A stretch of DNA of 64,000 nt from Fulvivirga ulvae (GTDB taxonomy: Bacteria; Bacteroidota; Bacteroidia; Cytophagales; Cyclobacteriaceae), in assembly GCF_021389975.1 (NCBI RefSeq), contig NZ_CP089981.1, positions 4,985,501 to 5,049,500 of the forward strand. The letters run 5' to 3'. Positions within the stretch are counted from its first letter, which is position 1; the number at the start of each line of letters is the position of its first letter. The notes beneath the pieces were generated by a model that worked only from the letters and a program-made list of their open reading frames with translations, made no database searches and was not told the origin of the DNA. Shown in pieces: positions 32,961 through 41,949 of this stretch. The position numbers were made by a program, and so were the translations under genes.

Positions 32961-34373
32961 ATGAATTTAAAAAATAAAATATCTTCCGTCAGGGAGCATC
33001 TGGTAAATATTGGTGTTGATGAGAACCTGTCTCCCTTTGAAGTACGGAAGGTTCGGCTGATTAACGGAATACTGCTCACAGGGGAGATCCTGTTTCTGGT
33101 CATCATTATCAAGAGCCTGATCATGCAGGTTCCCGAAGAGTGGTCCGTTCAACTTGTTGGGGCATTGCTTTTTCCCATCCCTATATTGCTCAATAAATTG
33201 AAAAAGTACGATGCTGCACGGTTGCTTTGTCTGCTTATCCCATTCTTTTATTTGAGCTCACTTACGTTGTACTGGGGCAGCGAAAGAGGATCACAACTGA
33301 TCATATTTGCCTGCTCAGGGCTTGCAGTGCTGTTCTTTGACCGTACGGTATACGTTTACCTGCTCATTGCACTCGGAGGTTTGTGCATCATTACCGTAGA
33401 GATGTATAATTTCGATCATGAGTCATTTTACCAGACAGAACAGCTAAAACTGGCCTATGTGATCAATATTATGATCACGATCATCCTTCTGGCCGTTATC
33501 TCTGCTATTTTCAGAAAAGAGAATGAAAAATATCAAAAGAGCATACAGAAGAAAAACAACCAGATCACCTATCAGCATTCCCAATTGCTCAGGTTACATA
33601 ACGATCTGAAAGAGTCGGTGCGTCTGATCAATGAGCAGACCAAATACGCTCAGACTATACAACAATCTATACTCCCTTTGAAAGAAGAAATGCGGGAGAT
33701 GATGCCCGACCATTTCCTTTTCTTCAAACCCAGGGATTTGGTGAGCGGGGATTTCTACTTTGTAACCAAGATCAGGGAAAGGGTTTTTATTGCTGCAGTA
33801 GACTGTACAGGTCATGGTGTACCCGGGGCATTTATGAGCATGATAGGCTATAACCTGCTGCTGGAAGCCATCGAACTCAACTTTATTTTTGAACCCGCCA
33901 AAATACTGGATTACCTGCAACAAAGGATTGTCTATGCCCTGAGGCAGCAACAAACCGATAACCGCGATGGCATGGATATTTCCATATGCGTAATTGACAA
34001 GGAGCAGCAGGTATTAGAATTTGCCGGAGCCAAACATCCGCTGTTATTAATTGAAAATGGAGAAATGAGGAAAGTTGAAGCTGACAGGGTTTCCATTGGT
34101 GGAATGCTGACCAGGCCCGATCATAAGTTCCGAAACCATAAGTTTGAGCTTGCCAAGATCTCTGATTTCTACATGTTTACCGATGGTTTCAGGGATCAAT
34201 ATGGGGGAGGTGACTTCAAACGCTTTATGAGCAAACGCTTTCGCGAACTTCTGTTTAACAATCATCACATGAGGGCATCAGATCAAAAGCGTGTGATAGA
34301 GCACACCTTTAGCGAATGGTGCGGCAGAAATGAACAGACCGATGATGTTTTGATCATAGGAGTGAAGCTATAA
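32961..34373 (+). CDS. Membrane-anchored SpoIIE-type PP2C serine phosphatase
   Basis: 470 residues in three parts: about six membrane helices (residues 30-185), a coiled-coil linker (about 188-225) and a PP2C_SIG phosphatase domain (about 230-470). Phosphatase motifs with the metal-binding Asp residues are present: DLVSGDFYF, AAVDCTGHGVPGAFMSM, DGMDISICV, MFTDGFRDQ and TDDVLIIGV. Such proteins dephosphorylate anti-sigma-factor antagonists or other serine-phosphorylated partners in response to a membrane signal. No partner kinase or antagonist gene is adjacent, so the target is unknown. It is transcribed alone. Confidence 0.88.
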   Translation: MNLKNKISSVREHLVNIGVDENLSPFEVRKVRLINGILLTGEILFLVIIIKSLIMQVPEEWSVQLVGALLFPIPILLNKLKKYDAARLLCLLIPFFYLSSLTLYWGSERGSQLIIFACSGLAVLFFDRTVYVYLLIALGGLCIITVEMYNFDHESFYQTEQLKLAYVINIMITIILLAVISAIFRKENEKYQKSIQKKNNQITYQHSQLLRLHNDLKESVRLINEQTKYAQTIQQSILPLKEEMREMMPDHFLFFKPRDLVSGDFYFVTKIRERVFIAAVDCTGHGVPGAFMSMIGYNLLLEAIELNFIFEPAKILDYLQQRIVYALRQQQTDNRDGMDISICVIDKEQQVLEFAGAKHPLLLIENGEMRKVEADRVSIGGMLTRPDHKFRNHKFELAKISDFYMFTDGFRDQYGGGDFKRFMSKRFRELLFNNHHMRASDQKRVIEHTFSEWCGRNEQTDDVLIIGVKL

Positions 34374-34395
34374 TCAAAACACCGGGAAAAGGATT

Positions 34396-35160
34396 CTAAT
34401 CAATCATGGCAACCACCCTTGCAGGAGCGGCAGATGCACCTTTGATCTTCAAAGGAAATACTGCCACCTTAAAGCCTTGGAGAGGTAGTGATTTAAGGTT
34501 GGTTAACTGCTCCATATGGCAATATTCCTTGTCTTGCCCTACAAGGTGTCCCTCCCAAAAGAGCCTGGAATTATTTTCTTCTTTAGCCCGTTTCACCATG
34601 TACTTCAAAGGCAGATCCCAGCCCCACTGGTCAATTCCCATTACTTTTACCCCTTTGCCAATCAGCCACCTGGTAGCTTCGGCACTCATACCTGTACCGC
34701 GATCAGGAAACTCCTTTGTGCCCATATACTTGTCCCTGTCAGTCCGGATAAGAGCAATGGTACCCTGGCTGATGTTAAGGTTGTCCTTCTCCACCTGCCT
34801 GCTGATGTCCTCAGCAGTAATAGGGTCATTATCCTCTTTATGGGTCATATTGATAACGACACCCGGACCATAGCACCAATCCAAAGGCACCTCATCGATG
34901 GTTTTTGCGCGTTCACCATTGCAGATCGGGCTATAATGCCACGGGGCATCGATATGCGTGGCAGAGTGAACACCCATGTTTTTTATGGTATCATCAGCCC
35001 AGCCGTTAAATTTATCTGGAAACAGCCGTTTGGGCAGGCCAAGAAACAGGCGTATCAGCCAATGAGCTTTGTTATGTGGTTTGTGCTTGATCTTGATCCG
35101 CATAAACCATGGGTCATTGCGGTTATATTCAATGGTTTTGGACAGGTCGACTATTTGCAT
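34396..35160 (-). CDS. Cyclase-family (kynurenine-formamidase-like) metal hydrolase
   Basis: 254 residues of the PF04199 cyclase family, starting MQIVDLSKTIEYN. The metal-binding motif, usually HxGTHxDxP, reads HSATHIDAP: the two His and the Asp are kept, but the usual Gly is Ala. A later VMGIDQWGWD matches the family. Members hydrolyse amides or cyclic esters such as N-formylkynurenine. No tryptophan-catabolism genes are adjacent. The upstream gene on the same strand encodes a PLP decarboxylase, 118 bp away, possibly co-transcribed. The antisense strand is also open for much of this length but lacks family character. Confidence 0.82.
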   Translation of the reverse strand: MQIVDLSKTIEYNRNDPWFMRIKIKHKPHNKAHWLIRLFLGLPKRLFPDKFNGWADDTIKNMGVHSATHIDAPWHYSPICNGERAKTIDEVPLDWCYGPGVVINMTHKEDNDPITAEDISRQVEKDNLNISQGTIALIRTDRDKYMGTKEFPDRGTGMSAEATRWLIGKGVKVMGIDQWGWDLPLKYMVKRAKEENNSRLFWEGHLVGQDKEYCHMEQLTNLKSLPLQGFKVAVFPLKIKGASAAPARVVAMID

Positions 35161-35278
35161 AAGCTTAGGTTAAGTTGGTTTCCGAAAAATATCAGCGATT
35201 ATACAAAAGAAAATGATAACAGCTTAAGAACAGCTTTATTTTGTGAACTCGTGGAAACCGGCAAATGCAATTAGCCTG

Positions 35279-36496
35279 TTATAATTCACCGACCAAAGGC
35301 TCCAGTTTTTCGATGGTAACATGCTCCATGATCACCACTTTAAACCATTTCGGTTTTTTATGATTATCAGGTACCAGGCCATATTTTTTAGCTACTTCAG
35401 CTTTGATGTCACTGCTTTTAATGGTCACAATATTGGAGCCCTGCTGACGATAATGTGCAATGCCCTTTTCATTTAGCCGGTTGCACAGCCAGTCTGCCCG
35501 GTTTAGCAAAACAAGGATCTTCTCTTTCCAGCCATAAGGGCCATAGGTCATCAAAATCATCCATACTGCGATGGCATTCGCACCACTGCGGCTTCCTATC
35601 AAAGTGTAATCTTCACCTTCCACATAGCTGGCCTCTTTGGTGTTAGCGTACGAAATCAGTCCTTTTCTACAAAGAAAGATACCTGTTCCATATGGAGCCT
35701 GTAGCATTTTGTGCGCATCCAGTGTGATGGAATCAACTTTAGGGTTTGAAAAATTCAAAAGGTGAATATCCGTTGAAAAGGGAAAGAAAAAACCACCATA
35801 GGCACCATCGATATGGAGCTTATATTTGCTGCCCAACTGGTCAAGGGTTTCAGTATACAGATTTACATCATCAACAGACCCGAACATAGTGGTCATCATA
35901 TTAGCGATTACGATGAAATATTTATGCCCCTTATCCTGCTGAGTTTTAATAGCCTGTTTTATCTCTTCTTTACTCAGCGATCGGTTGTTATCATCCACCT
36001 TCACATAAGCAATGCCGATGTTAAGCACATTCGCCGCTTTGCTGGTAGAGTAGTGGCTGTCTTCTGAGCATAAGATGCAGATTTCTTCCTGCCGGGCACC
36101 CAGCTCTTCTTTAAAGTAATTTCTGTAAACCCATATTGCCTGCATGTTGGCCTCTGTACCACCTGATGCCACATAACCATCAAAGCTATCCGGGGCACCT
36201 TTAAGTATTTCCTCTGAGCATATTCTCACCAGCTCCTTTTCGATCTCCTGAGTGCCTTTAAAGAAACTTTCAGACTTACCCAGCGTGTGGCAGCCAATGT
36301 GGTTAGGATTATGGATCAGGGTTGACAGGTAAGGAGCGTGATCCAGAAATGGCGCATCCTGATAAAATACCTTGTCATCGAGGTGTGAGGCAGGTATGCC
36401 CAGAATATTGGCTTCGTAATAATTTACATTTTGTTTTAGAGCACCAAATACCCGCTCCTGAATTTCACCGTGGGTAAGTTTTTTCCAGATACGCAT
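35279..36496 (-). CDS. Group II pyridoxal-phosphate-dependent decarboxylase
   Basis: 405 residues. The PLP lysine lies in TLDAHKMLQAPYGTG at Lys263, and the cofactor-region motif SGGTEANMQAIWVYRN and the Asp in HIDGAYGGFF are present. The fold type is that of glutamate, aromatic amino acid and histidine decarboxylases; the N-terminus (PFLDHAPYLSTLIHNPNHIGCHTLG) is characteristic of a Bacteroidota subgroup. The substrate amino acid is uncertain. It precedes the cyclase-family gene on the same strand, suggesting a small amino-acid-derived pathway (inference). Confidence 0.85.
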   Translation of the reverse strand: MRIWKKLTHGEIQERVFGALKQNVNYYEANILGIPASHLDDKVFYQDAPFLDHAPYLSTLIHNPNHIGCHTLGKSESFFKGTQEIEKELVRICSEEILKGAPDSFDGYVASGGTEANMQAIWVYRNYFKEELGARQEEICILCSEDSHYSTSKAANVLNIGIAYVKVDDNNRSLSKEEIKQAIKTQQDKGHKYFIVIANMMTTMFGSVDDVNLYTETLDQLGSKYKLHIDGAYGGFFFPFSTDIHLLNFSNPKVDSITLDAHKMLQAPYGTGIFLCRKGLISYANTKEASYVEGEDYTLIGSRSGANAIAVWMILMTYGPYGWKEKILVLLNRADWLCNRLNEKGIAHYRQQGSNIVTIKSSDIKAEVAKKYGLVPDNHKKPKWFKVVIMEHVTIEKLEPLVGEL

Positions 36497-36671
36497 TTCT
36501 TAAAATTTGTTTTTTAATAATTATTAGGCAAGCTATCACGATAGGATAGCGAAGTGTTGAACCTCGTGCGGAACAGCGGCAAAGCATGCGGCCGATGCTA
36601 ATATAGGAAAGTTTAGAATAAAACAAACAGCTCTGGGGCGTGAGCCGGGTTAGAGGAGTAGAGGGGTATAT

Positions 36672-37142
36672 TTATTTTCGTTTTTCCCTGTAAGATTTTA
36701 ACAATTTTAATGTTTGTGCGGACACTTTGTTTCTCAGGAAAGGAGTGAAGCCCAAAAATGTACCCACCGGACCTAGCGCCATACTGCTCCATTTCCAGAA
36801 GTTAAAACTGTCTTTATGTACTATGATCTTTCCGTCTTTAAACTTGAAGCGTGCTTTGATCTTGTTGTTTACTGTTCTGCCGGTTTTTGAAAATGTGTAA
36901 GTAGCATGCCATCGGGCAGATCCTTCATCTCCATCTGCAACAGCCTCAAAATATTCGATGTGAAGATTTTTGGCGCCAGATAGCAACATTCTCCACATAT
37001 CTCCGGCTTCGTCACCCTTTAACTTCCTGAAAACGGGATCTTCAAACTGAATATCAGCATGATAGCATGAGGCCATGGCTTCAGCATCACCTGCCTTAAA
37101 GGCATCGTAAAACTTCCTGATCACTTCCGTGTTAGTGTTCAT
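36672..37142 (-). CDS. NTF2-like (SnoaL-type) protein
   Basis: 156-residue cone-fold protein starting MNTNTEVIRKFYDAFKAGDAEAMASCYHADIQFEDPVF, the usual signature of SnoaL-like/NTF2 proteins. Family members are isomerases, dehydratases or ligand-binding proteins, and sequence does not show which. The C-terminal extension, FLRNKVSAQTLKLLKSYREKRK, is basic. It diverges from the SAM-riboswitch-controlled methionine operon and lies 176 bp from the decarboxylase gene upstream of it in map order. Confidence 0.82.
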   Translation of the reverse strand: MNTNTEVIRKFYDAFKAGDAEAMASCYHADIQFEDPVFRKLKGDEAGDMWRMLLSGAKNLHIEYFEAVADGDEGSARWHATYTFSKTGRTVNNKIKARFKFKDGKIIVHKDSFNFWKWSSMALGPVGTFLGFTPFLRNKVSAQTLKLLKSYREKRK

Positions 37143-37183
37143 AATGCTTAATATTTTTTAGGTCACTAAAATGAACATTTAAA

Positions 37184-37213
37184 TTTGTTGTTAAAAAAAA
37201 TATTCTACATTTG
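37184..37213 (+). promoter_or_regulatory. Bacteroidota-type promoter for the methionine operon
   Basis: TTTG at 37184-37187, an 18-nt spacer, and TACATTTG at 37206-37213 match the TTTG / TAnnTTTG consensus. Transcription would begin near 37220, shortly before the riboswitch, as expected. Confidence 0.65.
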
Positions 37214-37237
37214 TACAAAGTTTGTTCTTTTAATATT

Positions 37238-37347
37238 CTTATCAAGAAAGGCTGAGGGATATGGCCCGGCGAAGCCTTAGCAACCGTTCCTGATCATTAG
37301 GAAAAAGGTGCTAAATCCATCTTCACACTTGTGTGAGGGCAGATAAG
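37238..37347 (+). promoter_or_regulatory. SAM-I (S-box) riboswitch
   Basis: The P1 stem is perfect: CTTATC (37238-37243) with GATAAG (37342-37347). Inside are the conserved core segments AAGAAAGGCTGAGGGA, TGGCCC and AGCAACC (37279-37285), then a GGTGCTAAATCC segment and a hairpin CTTCACACTTGTGTGAGG. All match the SAM-I consensus. It is followed by an intrinsic terminator and metH-metF. Binding of S-adenosylmethionine should end transcription early. Confidence 0.95.
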
Positions 37348-37382
37348 TTGGTAAAGCTATCGAGATACATTAAAATATATAG

Positions 37383-37415
37383 AAGCTCTTCCGATTTATC
37401 GGGAGAGCTTTTTTT
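37383..37415 (+). terminator. Intrinsic terminator of the SAM riboswitch (expression platform)
   Basis: AAGCTCTTCCGA (37383-37394) pairs with TCGGGAGAGCTT (37399-37410) around TTTA, followed by a T-run to 37415. It lies 22 nt before the metH start, the expected place for SAM-dependent attenuation. Confidence 0.9.
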
Positions 37416-37436
37416 GTTTATAACATTTTTTAATTG

Positions 37437-40121
37437 ATGAATATCAACGGAAAGAAGATACCGTATTTAAGATTAAGTGGGTTAGAGCCTTTGATTGTTA
37501 CACCGGATGCTAATTTTATTAACATCGGTGAGCGAACCAACGTAACGGGTTCCAGGAAATTTCTGAAATTAATACAGGAAGATAACTATGAAGAAGCACT
37601 TGAAGTAGCGCGTGACCAGGTAGAAGGTGGTGCACAGGTATTGGATGTCAATATGGACGAGGGGATGCTAGATGGGGAAGAGGCAATGACCAAATTTCTA
37701 AACCTGATAGCCTCAGAGCCGGAGATATCGAAGATCCCGATCATGATTGACTCCTCGAAGTGGCACATTATTGAGGCAGGCCTTAAATGCATTCAGGGTA
37801 AAGGCATAGTCAATTCCATAAGCCTGAAAGGAGGGGAGGAAGAATTTACAAGACAGGCTAAAAAGATCAAGCAGTATGGAGCTGCGGTGGTGGTTATGGC
37901 TTTCGATGAGGATGGTCAGGCCGATAACTATCAGCGAAGAATAGATATCTGTAAGCGATCATATGACATCCTTGTCAACAAAGTTAAATTTCCTCCGCAG
38001 GATATTATTTTTGATCCGAACATTTTCCCGGTGGCCACCGGTATGGAAGAGCACAGGAAAAATGCACTGGACTTCTTCAATGCCACTAAATGGATCAGGG
38101 AAAATCTGCCCGGGGTCCATGTGAGCGGTGGGGTAAGTAATGTTTCCTTTTCTTTCAGAGGAAATAACGCAGTTAGGGAGGCCATGCATTCGGCCTTTTT
38201 GTATCACGCGATAAAAAATGGTATGGACATGGGCATAGTAAACCCGACCATGCTCGAAGTATACGATGAAATTCCTAAAGACCTGCTGGAGTATGTAGAA
38301 GATGTGCTGCTGGACAGGCGTGATGATGCTACCGAAAGACTGCTGGATTTTGCAGAAAAAGTAAAAGGCGGAGCGAAAAAGAAACAGCGCGATGATGCCT
38401 GGAGGCAGGGTACTGTTGAAGAGCGTATATCACATGCTTTGGTAAAGGGAATAATCGAGTTTATAGATGCAGATACCGAAGAGGCGCGGATGAAATATGG
38501 TCAGCCATTGCAGGTAATAGAGGGCCCCTTAATGGATGGTATGAATATAGTGGGGGATCTCTTTGGCGCTGGTAAAATGTTTCTGCCTCAGGTAGTGAAA
38601 AGCGCCCGTGTTATGAAAAAAGCGGTAGCTTATCTCGAGCCATTCATGGAGGAAGAGAAAAGGCGCAACAAATCTACTGAATCAGCCGCCAAGATACTAT
38701 TGGCCACTGTAAAAGGTGACGTTCATGATATCGGGAAAAACATTGTAGGTGTGGTTTTAGCTTGCAACAATTACCAGATCGTAGACCTTGGAGTTATGGT
38801 GCCTGCAGAAAAAATTCTGGAAACAGCTATTAAAGAAAATGTGGTCGCTATTGGCCTTAGCGGATTGATCACCCCATCTCTGGATGAGATGGTATATGTA
38901 GCCCAGGAAATGGAGAAGAAAAAACTGAAACTTCCTTTACTTATAGGAGGAGCCACGACCTCACGCGTACATACGGCGGTGAAGATTGATGAAAATTACA
39001 GTGGCTCTGTAGTTCATGTTCTCGATGCTTCGCGAAGTGTGCCTGTAGTCGGAGAACTAATAAGCAAAAACACGCGCGACGCCTTTCATAAGAGAATTAA
39101 ACAGGAGTATAAAGAGCTGAGAGAAGGACATGCCTCCCGCAAATCAGACAAAACTTATATCAGTCTGGCCGAAGCCCGTGCAAACCAGACACCCATAAAT
39201 TGGACAGCGTACAAGCCGGTTAAACCCAGGGAGTTGGGCAACAAAGTGTTTAATGATTATCCACTGGCCGAAATCAGGGAATACATAGACTGGACTCCGT
39301 TTTTCCAGACCTGGATGCTGAAAGGCAAGTTTCCCAAGATATTTGATGACAAAGTTATTGGTACCGAAGCCAGGAAGCTGTATGATGATGCCAATCAGTT
39401 GCTCGATGAGATCATTGCGGGCAATTTGCTCCATGCTAATGGTGTTATAGGCCTTTACGAAGCCAAAAGAGTTGGGGATGATGTGAAGGTTTTTGCTGAG
39501 GGTGAGCATGTGGAAACATTTCATTTTTTAAGACAGCAGGGCAAAAAAGGTAAAGGAATCCCTAATTTGTGCCTGGCTGATTTTGTAGCTCCGGAAGATA
39601 CAGGCATTACGGATTATATCGGAGGCTTTGCCGTTACTACAGGTATTGGCATAGAGCCGCTTATTGAAAAATACAAAAAGGCCCATGACGACTATAACGA
39701 GATCATGGTTAAGGCCATAGCTGACCGGCTTGCAGAGGCCTTTGCTGAGCTCATGCATGCCAAGATCAGGACAGACCTTTGGGGATACTCACCTGAGGAA
39801 AGTCTTTCAAACGAGGAACTTATAAGAGAGAAATATGCCGGTATCAGGCCGGCACCGGGTTACCCTGCATGCCCTGACCATACGGAAAAGCCATTGCTGT
39901 TTAACCTGTTGCAGGTAGAAAAAAATACGGCGATATCCCTTACCGATTCTTATGCTATGTACCCGGCAGCTGCCGTGAGCGGGTTTTACTTTTCCCATCC
40001 CGACTCAAAATACTTCGGATTGGGTAAAATTGAAAAGGACCAGGTGGAGGATTATGCACTGAGAAAGGGTATGTCAACCGAACAAATTGAAAAATGGCTT
40101 GGGCCGAACCTAGCCTATTAA
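37437..40121 (+). CDS. metH: Cobalamin-dependent methionine synthase lacking the homocysteine-binding domain
   Basis: Transfers methyl from 5-methyl-tetrahydrofolate to cobalamin and on to homocysteine, with reactivation by SAM. The 894 residues cover the pterin-binding barrel (NIGERTNVTGSRKF near 27), the cobalamin cap, the B12 domain (GDVHDIGKN with axial ligand His430; GLSGLITPSLDEM; GGATTS) and the activation domain (RPAPGYPACPDHTEK). The N-terminal Zn/homocysteine domain of full-length MetH (about 1200 residues) is absent and is not encoded next door, so a separate homocysteine methyltransferase polypeptide must exist elsewhere. Start is ATG 37437; a TTG directly before it is less likely. 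Controlled by the SAM-I riboswitch; metF follows after 60 bp. Confidence 0.95.
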   Translation: MNINGKKIPYLRLSGLEPLIVTPDANFINIGERTNVTGSRKFLKLIQEDNYEEALEVARDQVEGGAQVLDVNMDEGMLDGEEAMTKFLNLIASEPEISKIPIMIDSSKWHIIEAGLKCIQGKGIVNSISLKGGEEEFTRQAKKIKQYGAAVVVMAFDEDGQADNYQRRIDICKRSYDILVNKVKFPPQDIIFDPNIFPVATGMEEHRKNALDFFNATKWIRENLPGVHVSGGVSNVSFSFRGNNAVREAMHSAFLYHAIKNGMDMGIVNPTMLEVYDEIPKDLLEYVEDVLLDRRDDATERLLDFAEKVKGGAKKKQRDDAWRQGTVEERISHALVKGIIEFIDADTEEARMKYGQPLQVIEGPLMDGMNIVGDLFGAGKMFLPQVVKSARVMKKAVAYLEPFMEEEKRRNKSTESAAKILLATVKGDVHDIGKNIVGVVLACNNYQIVDLGVMVPAEKILETAIKENVVAIGLSGLITPSLDEMVYVAQEMEKKKLKLPLLIGGATTSRVHTAVKIDENYSGSVVHVLDASRSVPVVGELISKNTRDAFHKRIKQEYKELREGHASRKSDKTYISLAEARANQTPINWTAYKPVKPRELGNKVFNDYPLAEIREYIDWTPFFQTWMLKGKFPKIFDDKVIGTEARKLYDDANQLLDEIIAGNLLHANGVIGLYEAKRVGDDVKVFAEGEHVETFHFLRQQGKKGKGIPNLCLADFVAPEDTGITDYIGGFAVTTGIGIEPLIEKYKKAHDDYNEIMVKAIADRLAEAFAELMHAKIRTDLWGYSPEESLSNEELIREKYAGIRPAPGYPACPDHTEKPLLFNLLQVEKNTAISLTDSYAMYPAAAVSGFYFSHPDSKYFGLGKIEKDQVEDYALRKGMSTEQIEKWLGPNLAY

Positions 40122-40181
40122 AAATTATGATTTGAAAATTTTTTACAGTTTCCGCATTTACCGGAATATCCCAGAACGAAT

Positions 40182-41135
40182 ATGAAGATAACAGAACATC
40201 TTTCGAACGCAAAAAAAACACTTTTTTCATTTGAAATACTGCCTCCGTTAAAAGGAGAGAATATTGATAACCTTTACAATCATATTGATCCCCTTATGGA
40301 ATTTAAACCTCCTTTTATAGATGTGACGTACCACAGAGAGGAGTTTGTTTACAAGAAAAGGGAAAACGGTCTGCTCGAAAAAAAATCGATCAGAAAACGC
40401 CCCGGAACAGTAGGTATATGTGCGGCTATCAAGAATAAATATAATGTTGATACCGTTCCCCACATCATATGTGGAGGCTTCAACAAAGAAGAGACGGAGA
40501 ATGCATTGATTGACCTTAACTTTTTAGGTATTGATAATGTGTTATTACTTCAGGGGGATGCAATAAAAACGGAATCTGTATTTGTGGCGGAAAACGGCGG
40601 ACATAAATACGCCTCAGATCTGCTGGGTCAGGTGGTGGACATGAACAAAGGGAAATACCTTGACGAGGACTTGCTAAATGCCAATCCTACTGATTTTTGT
40701 ATAGGTGTGGCAGGGTATCCGGAGAAGCACTTTGCAGCTCCCAACCTGAAAACAGACATGAAATACCTTAAAATGAAGGTAGACATGGGGGCTGATTATA
40801 TTGTAACACAGATGTTTTTTGATAACAAGAAGTATTTTGAGTTTGTAAAAAAATGCAGGGAAATGGGTATCAATGTACCTATTATTCCGGGATTAAAACC
40901 GCTCACTACCAAGAGACAGTTAAATGTACTACCACGAATTTTCTACATTGATTTGCCTGAAGAGCTGGCAGATGCTGTAGAAAAATGCAAGGATGACAAG
41001 CAAGTGCGTCAGGTAGGCATAGAGTGGACTATAAAACAGTCAAAAGAACTGGTGAAATTTGGAGTCCCCGTATTGCATTACTATTCGATGGGTAAATCAA
41101 ATTCAGTATTGAATATAGCCAAGGAGCTATTTTGA
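40182..41135 (+). CDS. metF: Methylenetetrahydrofolate reductase
   Basis: Reduces 5,10-methylene-THF to 5-methyl-THF, the methyl donor for the MetH encoded just upstream. 317 residues, FAD-dependent TIM barrel. The FSFEILPPLKGEN start holds the conserved Glu. GIDNVLLLQGDAI, FCIGVAGYPEKH and MGADYIVTQMFFDNKKYFEF are the usual motifs. Length is normal. It shares the SAM-riboswitch transcript with metH (60-bp gap) and ends before a strong hairpin at 41174. Confidence 0.95.
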   Translation: MKITEHLSNAKKTLFSFEILPPLKGENIDNLYNHIDPLMEFKPPFIDVTYHREEFVYKKRENGLLEKKSIRKRPGTVGICAAIKNKYNVDTVPHIICGGFNKEETENALIDLNFLGIDNVLLLQGDAIKTESVFVAENGGHKYASDLLGQVVDMNKGKYLDEDLLNANPTDFCIGVAGYPEKHFAAPNLKTDMKYLKMKVDMGADYIVTQMFFDNKKYFEFVKKCREMGINVPIIPGLKPLTTKRQLNVLPRIFYIDLPEELADAVEKCKDDKQVRQVGIEWTIKQSKELVKFGVPVLHYYSMGKSNSVLNIAKELF

Positions 41136-41471
41136 TTAAACTTGCGAAAAATCTACCGACAGTACTAAATACCGGCTTTACTAAACTTCCAAAAGTTTGG
41201 TAAAGCCTTAACTATTCAGGAGTACAGGCAGAAGGTAATGTATTTAACCAGAAGTATAAGTTAATGTGCTATCTCGTTTGCGAAACTTCATTTCAGTGGC
41301 TCCATGAACAGGCAGCAGATACCCTGTCAGGGGGTAGTACTCCGTAAGAAGTTTAGTTGATACCGTCCCGCTAAAGCTCAACTTGCAAACTTAAAATTCC
41401 TGTCACTCTGTCTAATAACTTTCTTATATCAGGTCATTATGGCATGCGAGAACTAACGCCCGGATAATGGT
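41136..41471. other. 336-bp intergenic region, metF / Hsp20-like gene
   Basis: It holds the strong hairpin at 41174-41207. A weaker one (TACCC 41320-41324 with GGGTA 41332-41336) lies further on. No open frame of gene-like character and no clear promoter for the next gene were found. Confidence 0.5.
41174..41207. terminator. 15-bp stem-loop after metF, possible terminator and member of a dispersed repeat family
   Basis: GGCTTTACTAAACTT (41174-41188) pairs with AAGTTTGGTAAAGCC (41193-41207), one G-U wobble, loop CCAA. There is no T-run. The right arm recurs exactly at 32180-32194, and related GCTTTACTA hairpins lie in the tandem repeat at 30.9-31.2 kb. Confidence 0.65.
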
Positions 41472-41909
41472 ATGAAGGTTGTTGTTATAACACCAAATGG
41501 AAAGGAGATTTTTATGAAATATGATAAAGATAAAAAATGGGTTAGAAGAGTACTACAGACGGCAGATATAGTGAATACTCTTAATGGGGGCATCAGTGAA
41601 CCTAAGGTGAAGCTCGAAAAGAAATCTGATCACTATTTAATAAAGGCCCGCATTCCCGGAGTAGATATAGAAAAAGTAAAAGTGGAGATCATAGATCAGA
41701 ACTTAATGGTATATCATAACCTTGAGTTTATGGGGAGGAATGATTCGCCGGTAATGGTTCCTCATGTAGTAGCTACGTGTCCATTGTCACCCGAAATAGA
41801 TTTCAGAAATATATCTGCTTCTTTTGAAAGTAGTGTTTTAAATGTCTTTTTACCTTTCAACGAGCTTAAAACAGGTTTTCACAAGAATATTGAGATAAAG
41901 AGATGGTAA
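41472..41909 (+). CDS. Hsp20/alpha-crystallin-like protein
   Basis: 145 residues. The middle and end read like an alpha-crystallin domain: KKSDHYLIKARIPGVDIEKVKVEI, then a strand-rich stretch ending SSVLNVFLPFNE, equivalent to the usual NGVL-x-hydrophobic-P segment. The N-terminal arm is short and basic. Small heat-shock proteins hold unfolding proteins as oligomers. The match is recognisable but weaker than for classic Hsp20, and the loop PHVVATCPLSPEIDF is unusual with a Cys. It stands alone, converging on the lipoprotein gene to its right. Confidence 0.65.
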   Translation: MKVVVITPNGKEIFMKYDKDKKWVRRVLQTADIVNTLNGGISEPKVKLEKKSDHYLIKARIPGVDIEKVKVEIIDQNLMVYHNLEFMGRNDSPVMVPHVVATCPLSPEIDFRNISASFESSVLNVFLPFNELKTGFHKNIEIKRW

Positions 41910-41949
41910 GAAGTTCCGGAAGGATCAGGTTGAGCCTTCCGGAATTGAT

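Noticed and set aside
34406..34873. 155-codon plus-strand frame opposite the cyclase-family gene
   Set aside because: Same antisense shadow in another frame.
34516..35274. 252-codon open frame on the plus strand opposite the cyclase-family gene
   Set aside because: It mirrors a clear family gene on the minus strand; the translation has no family motifs and begins and ends without matching signals.
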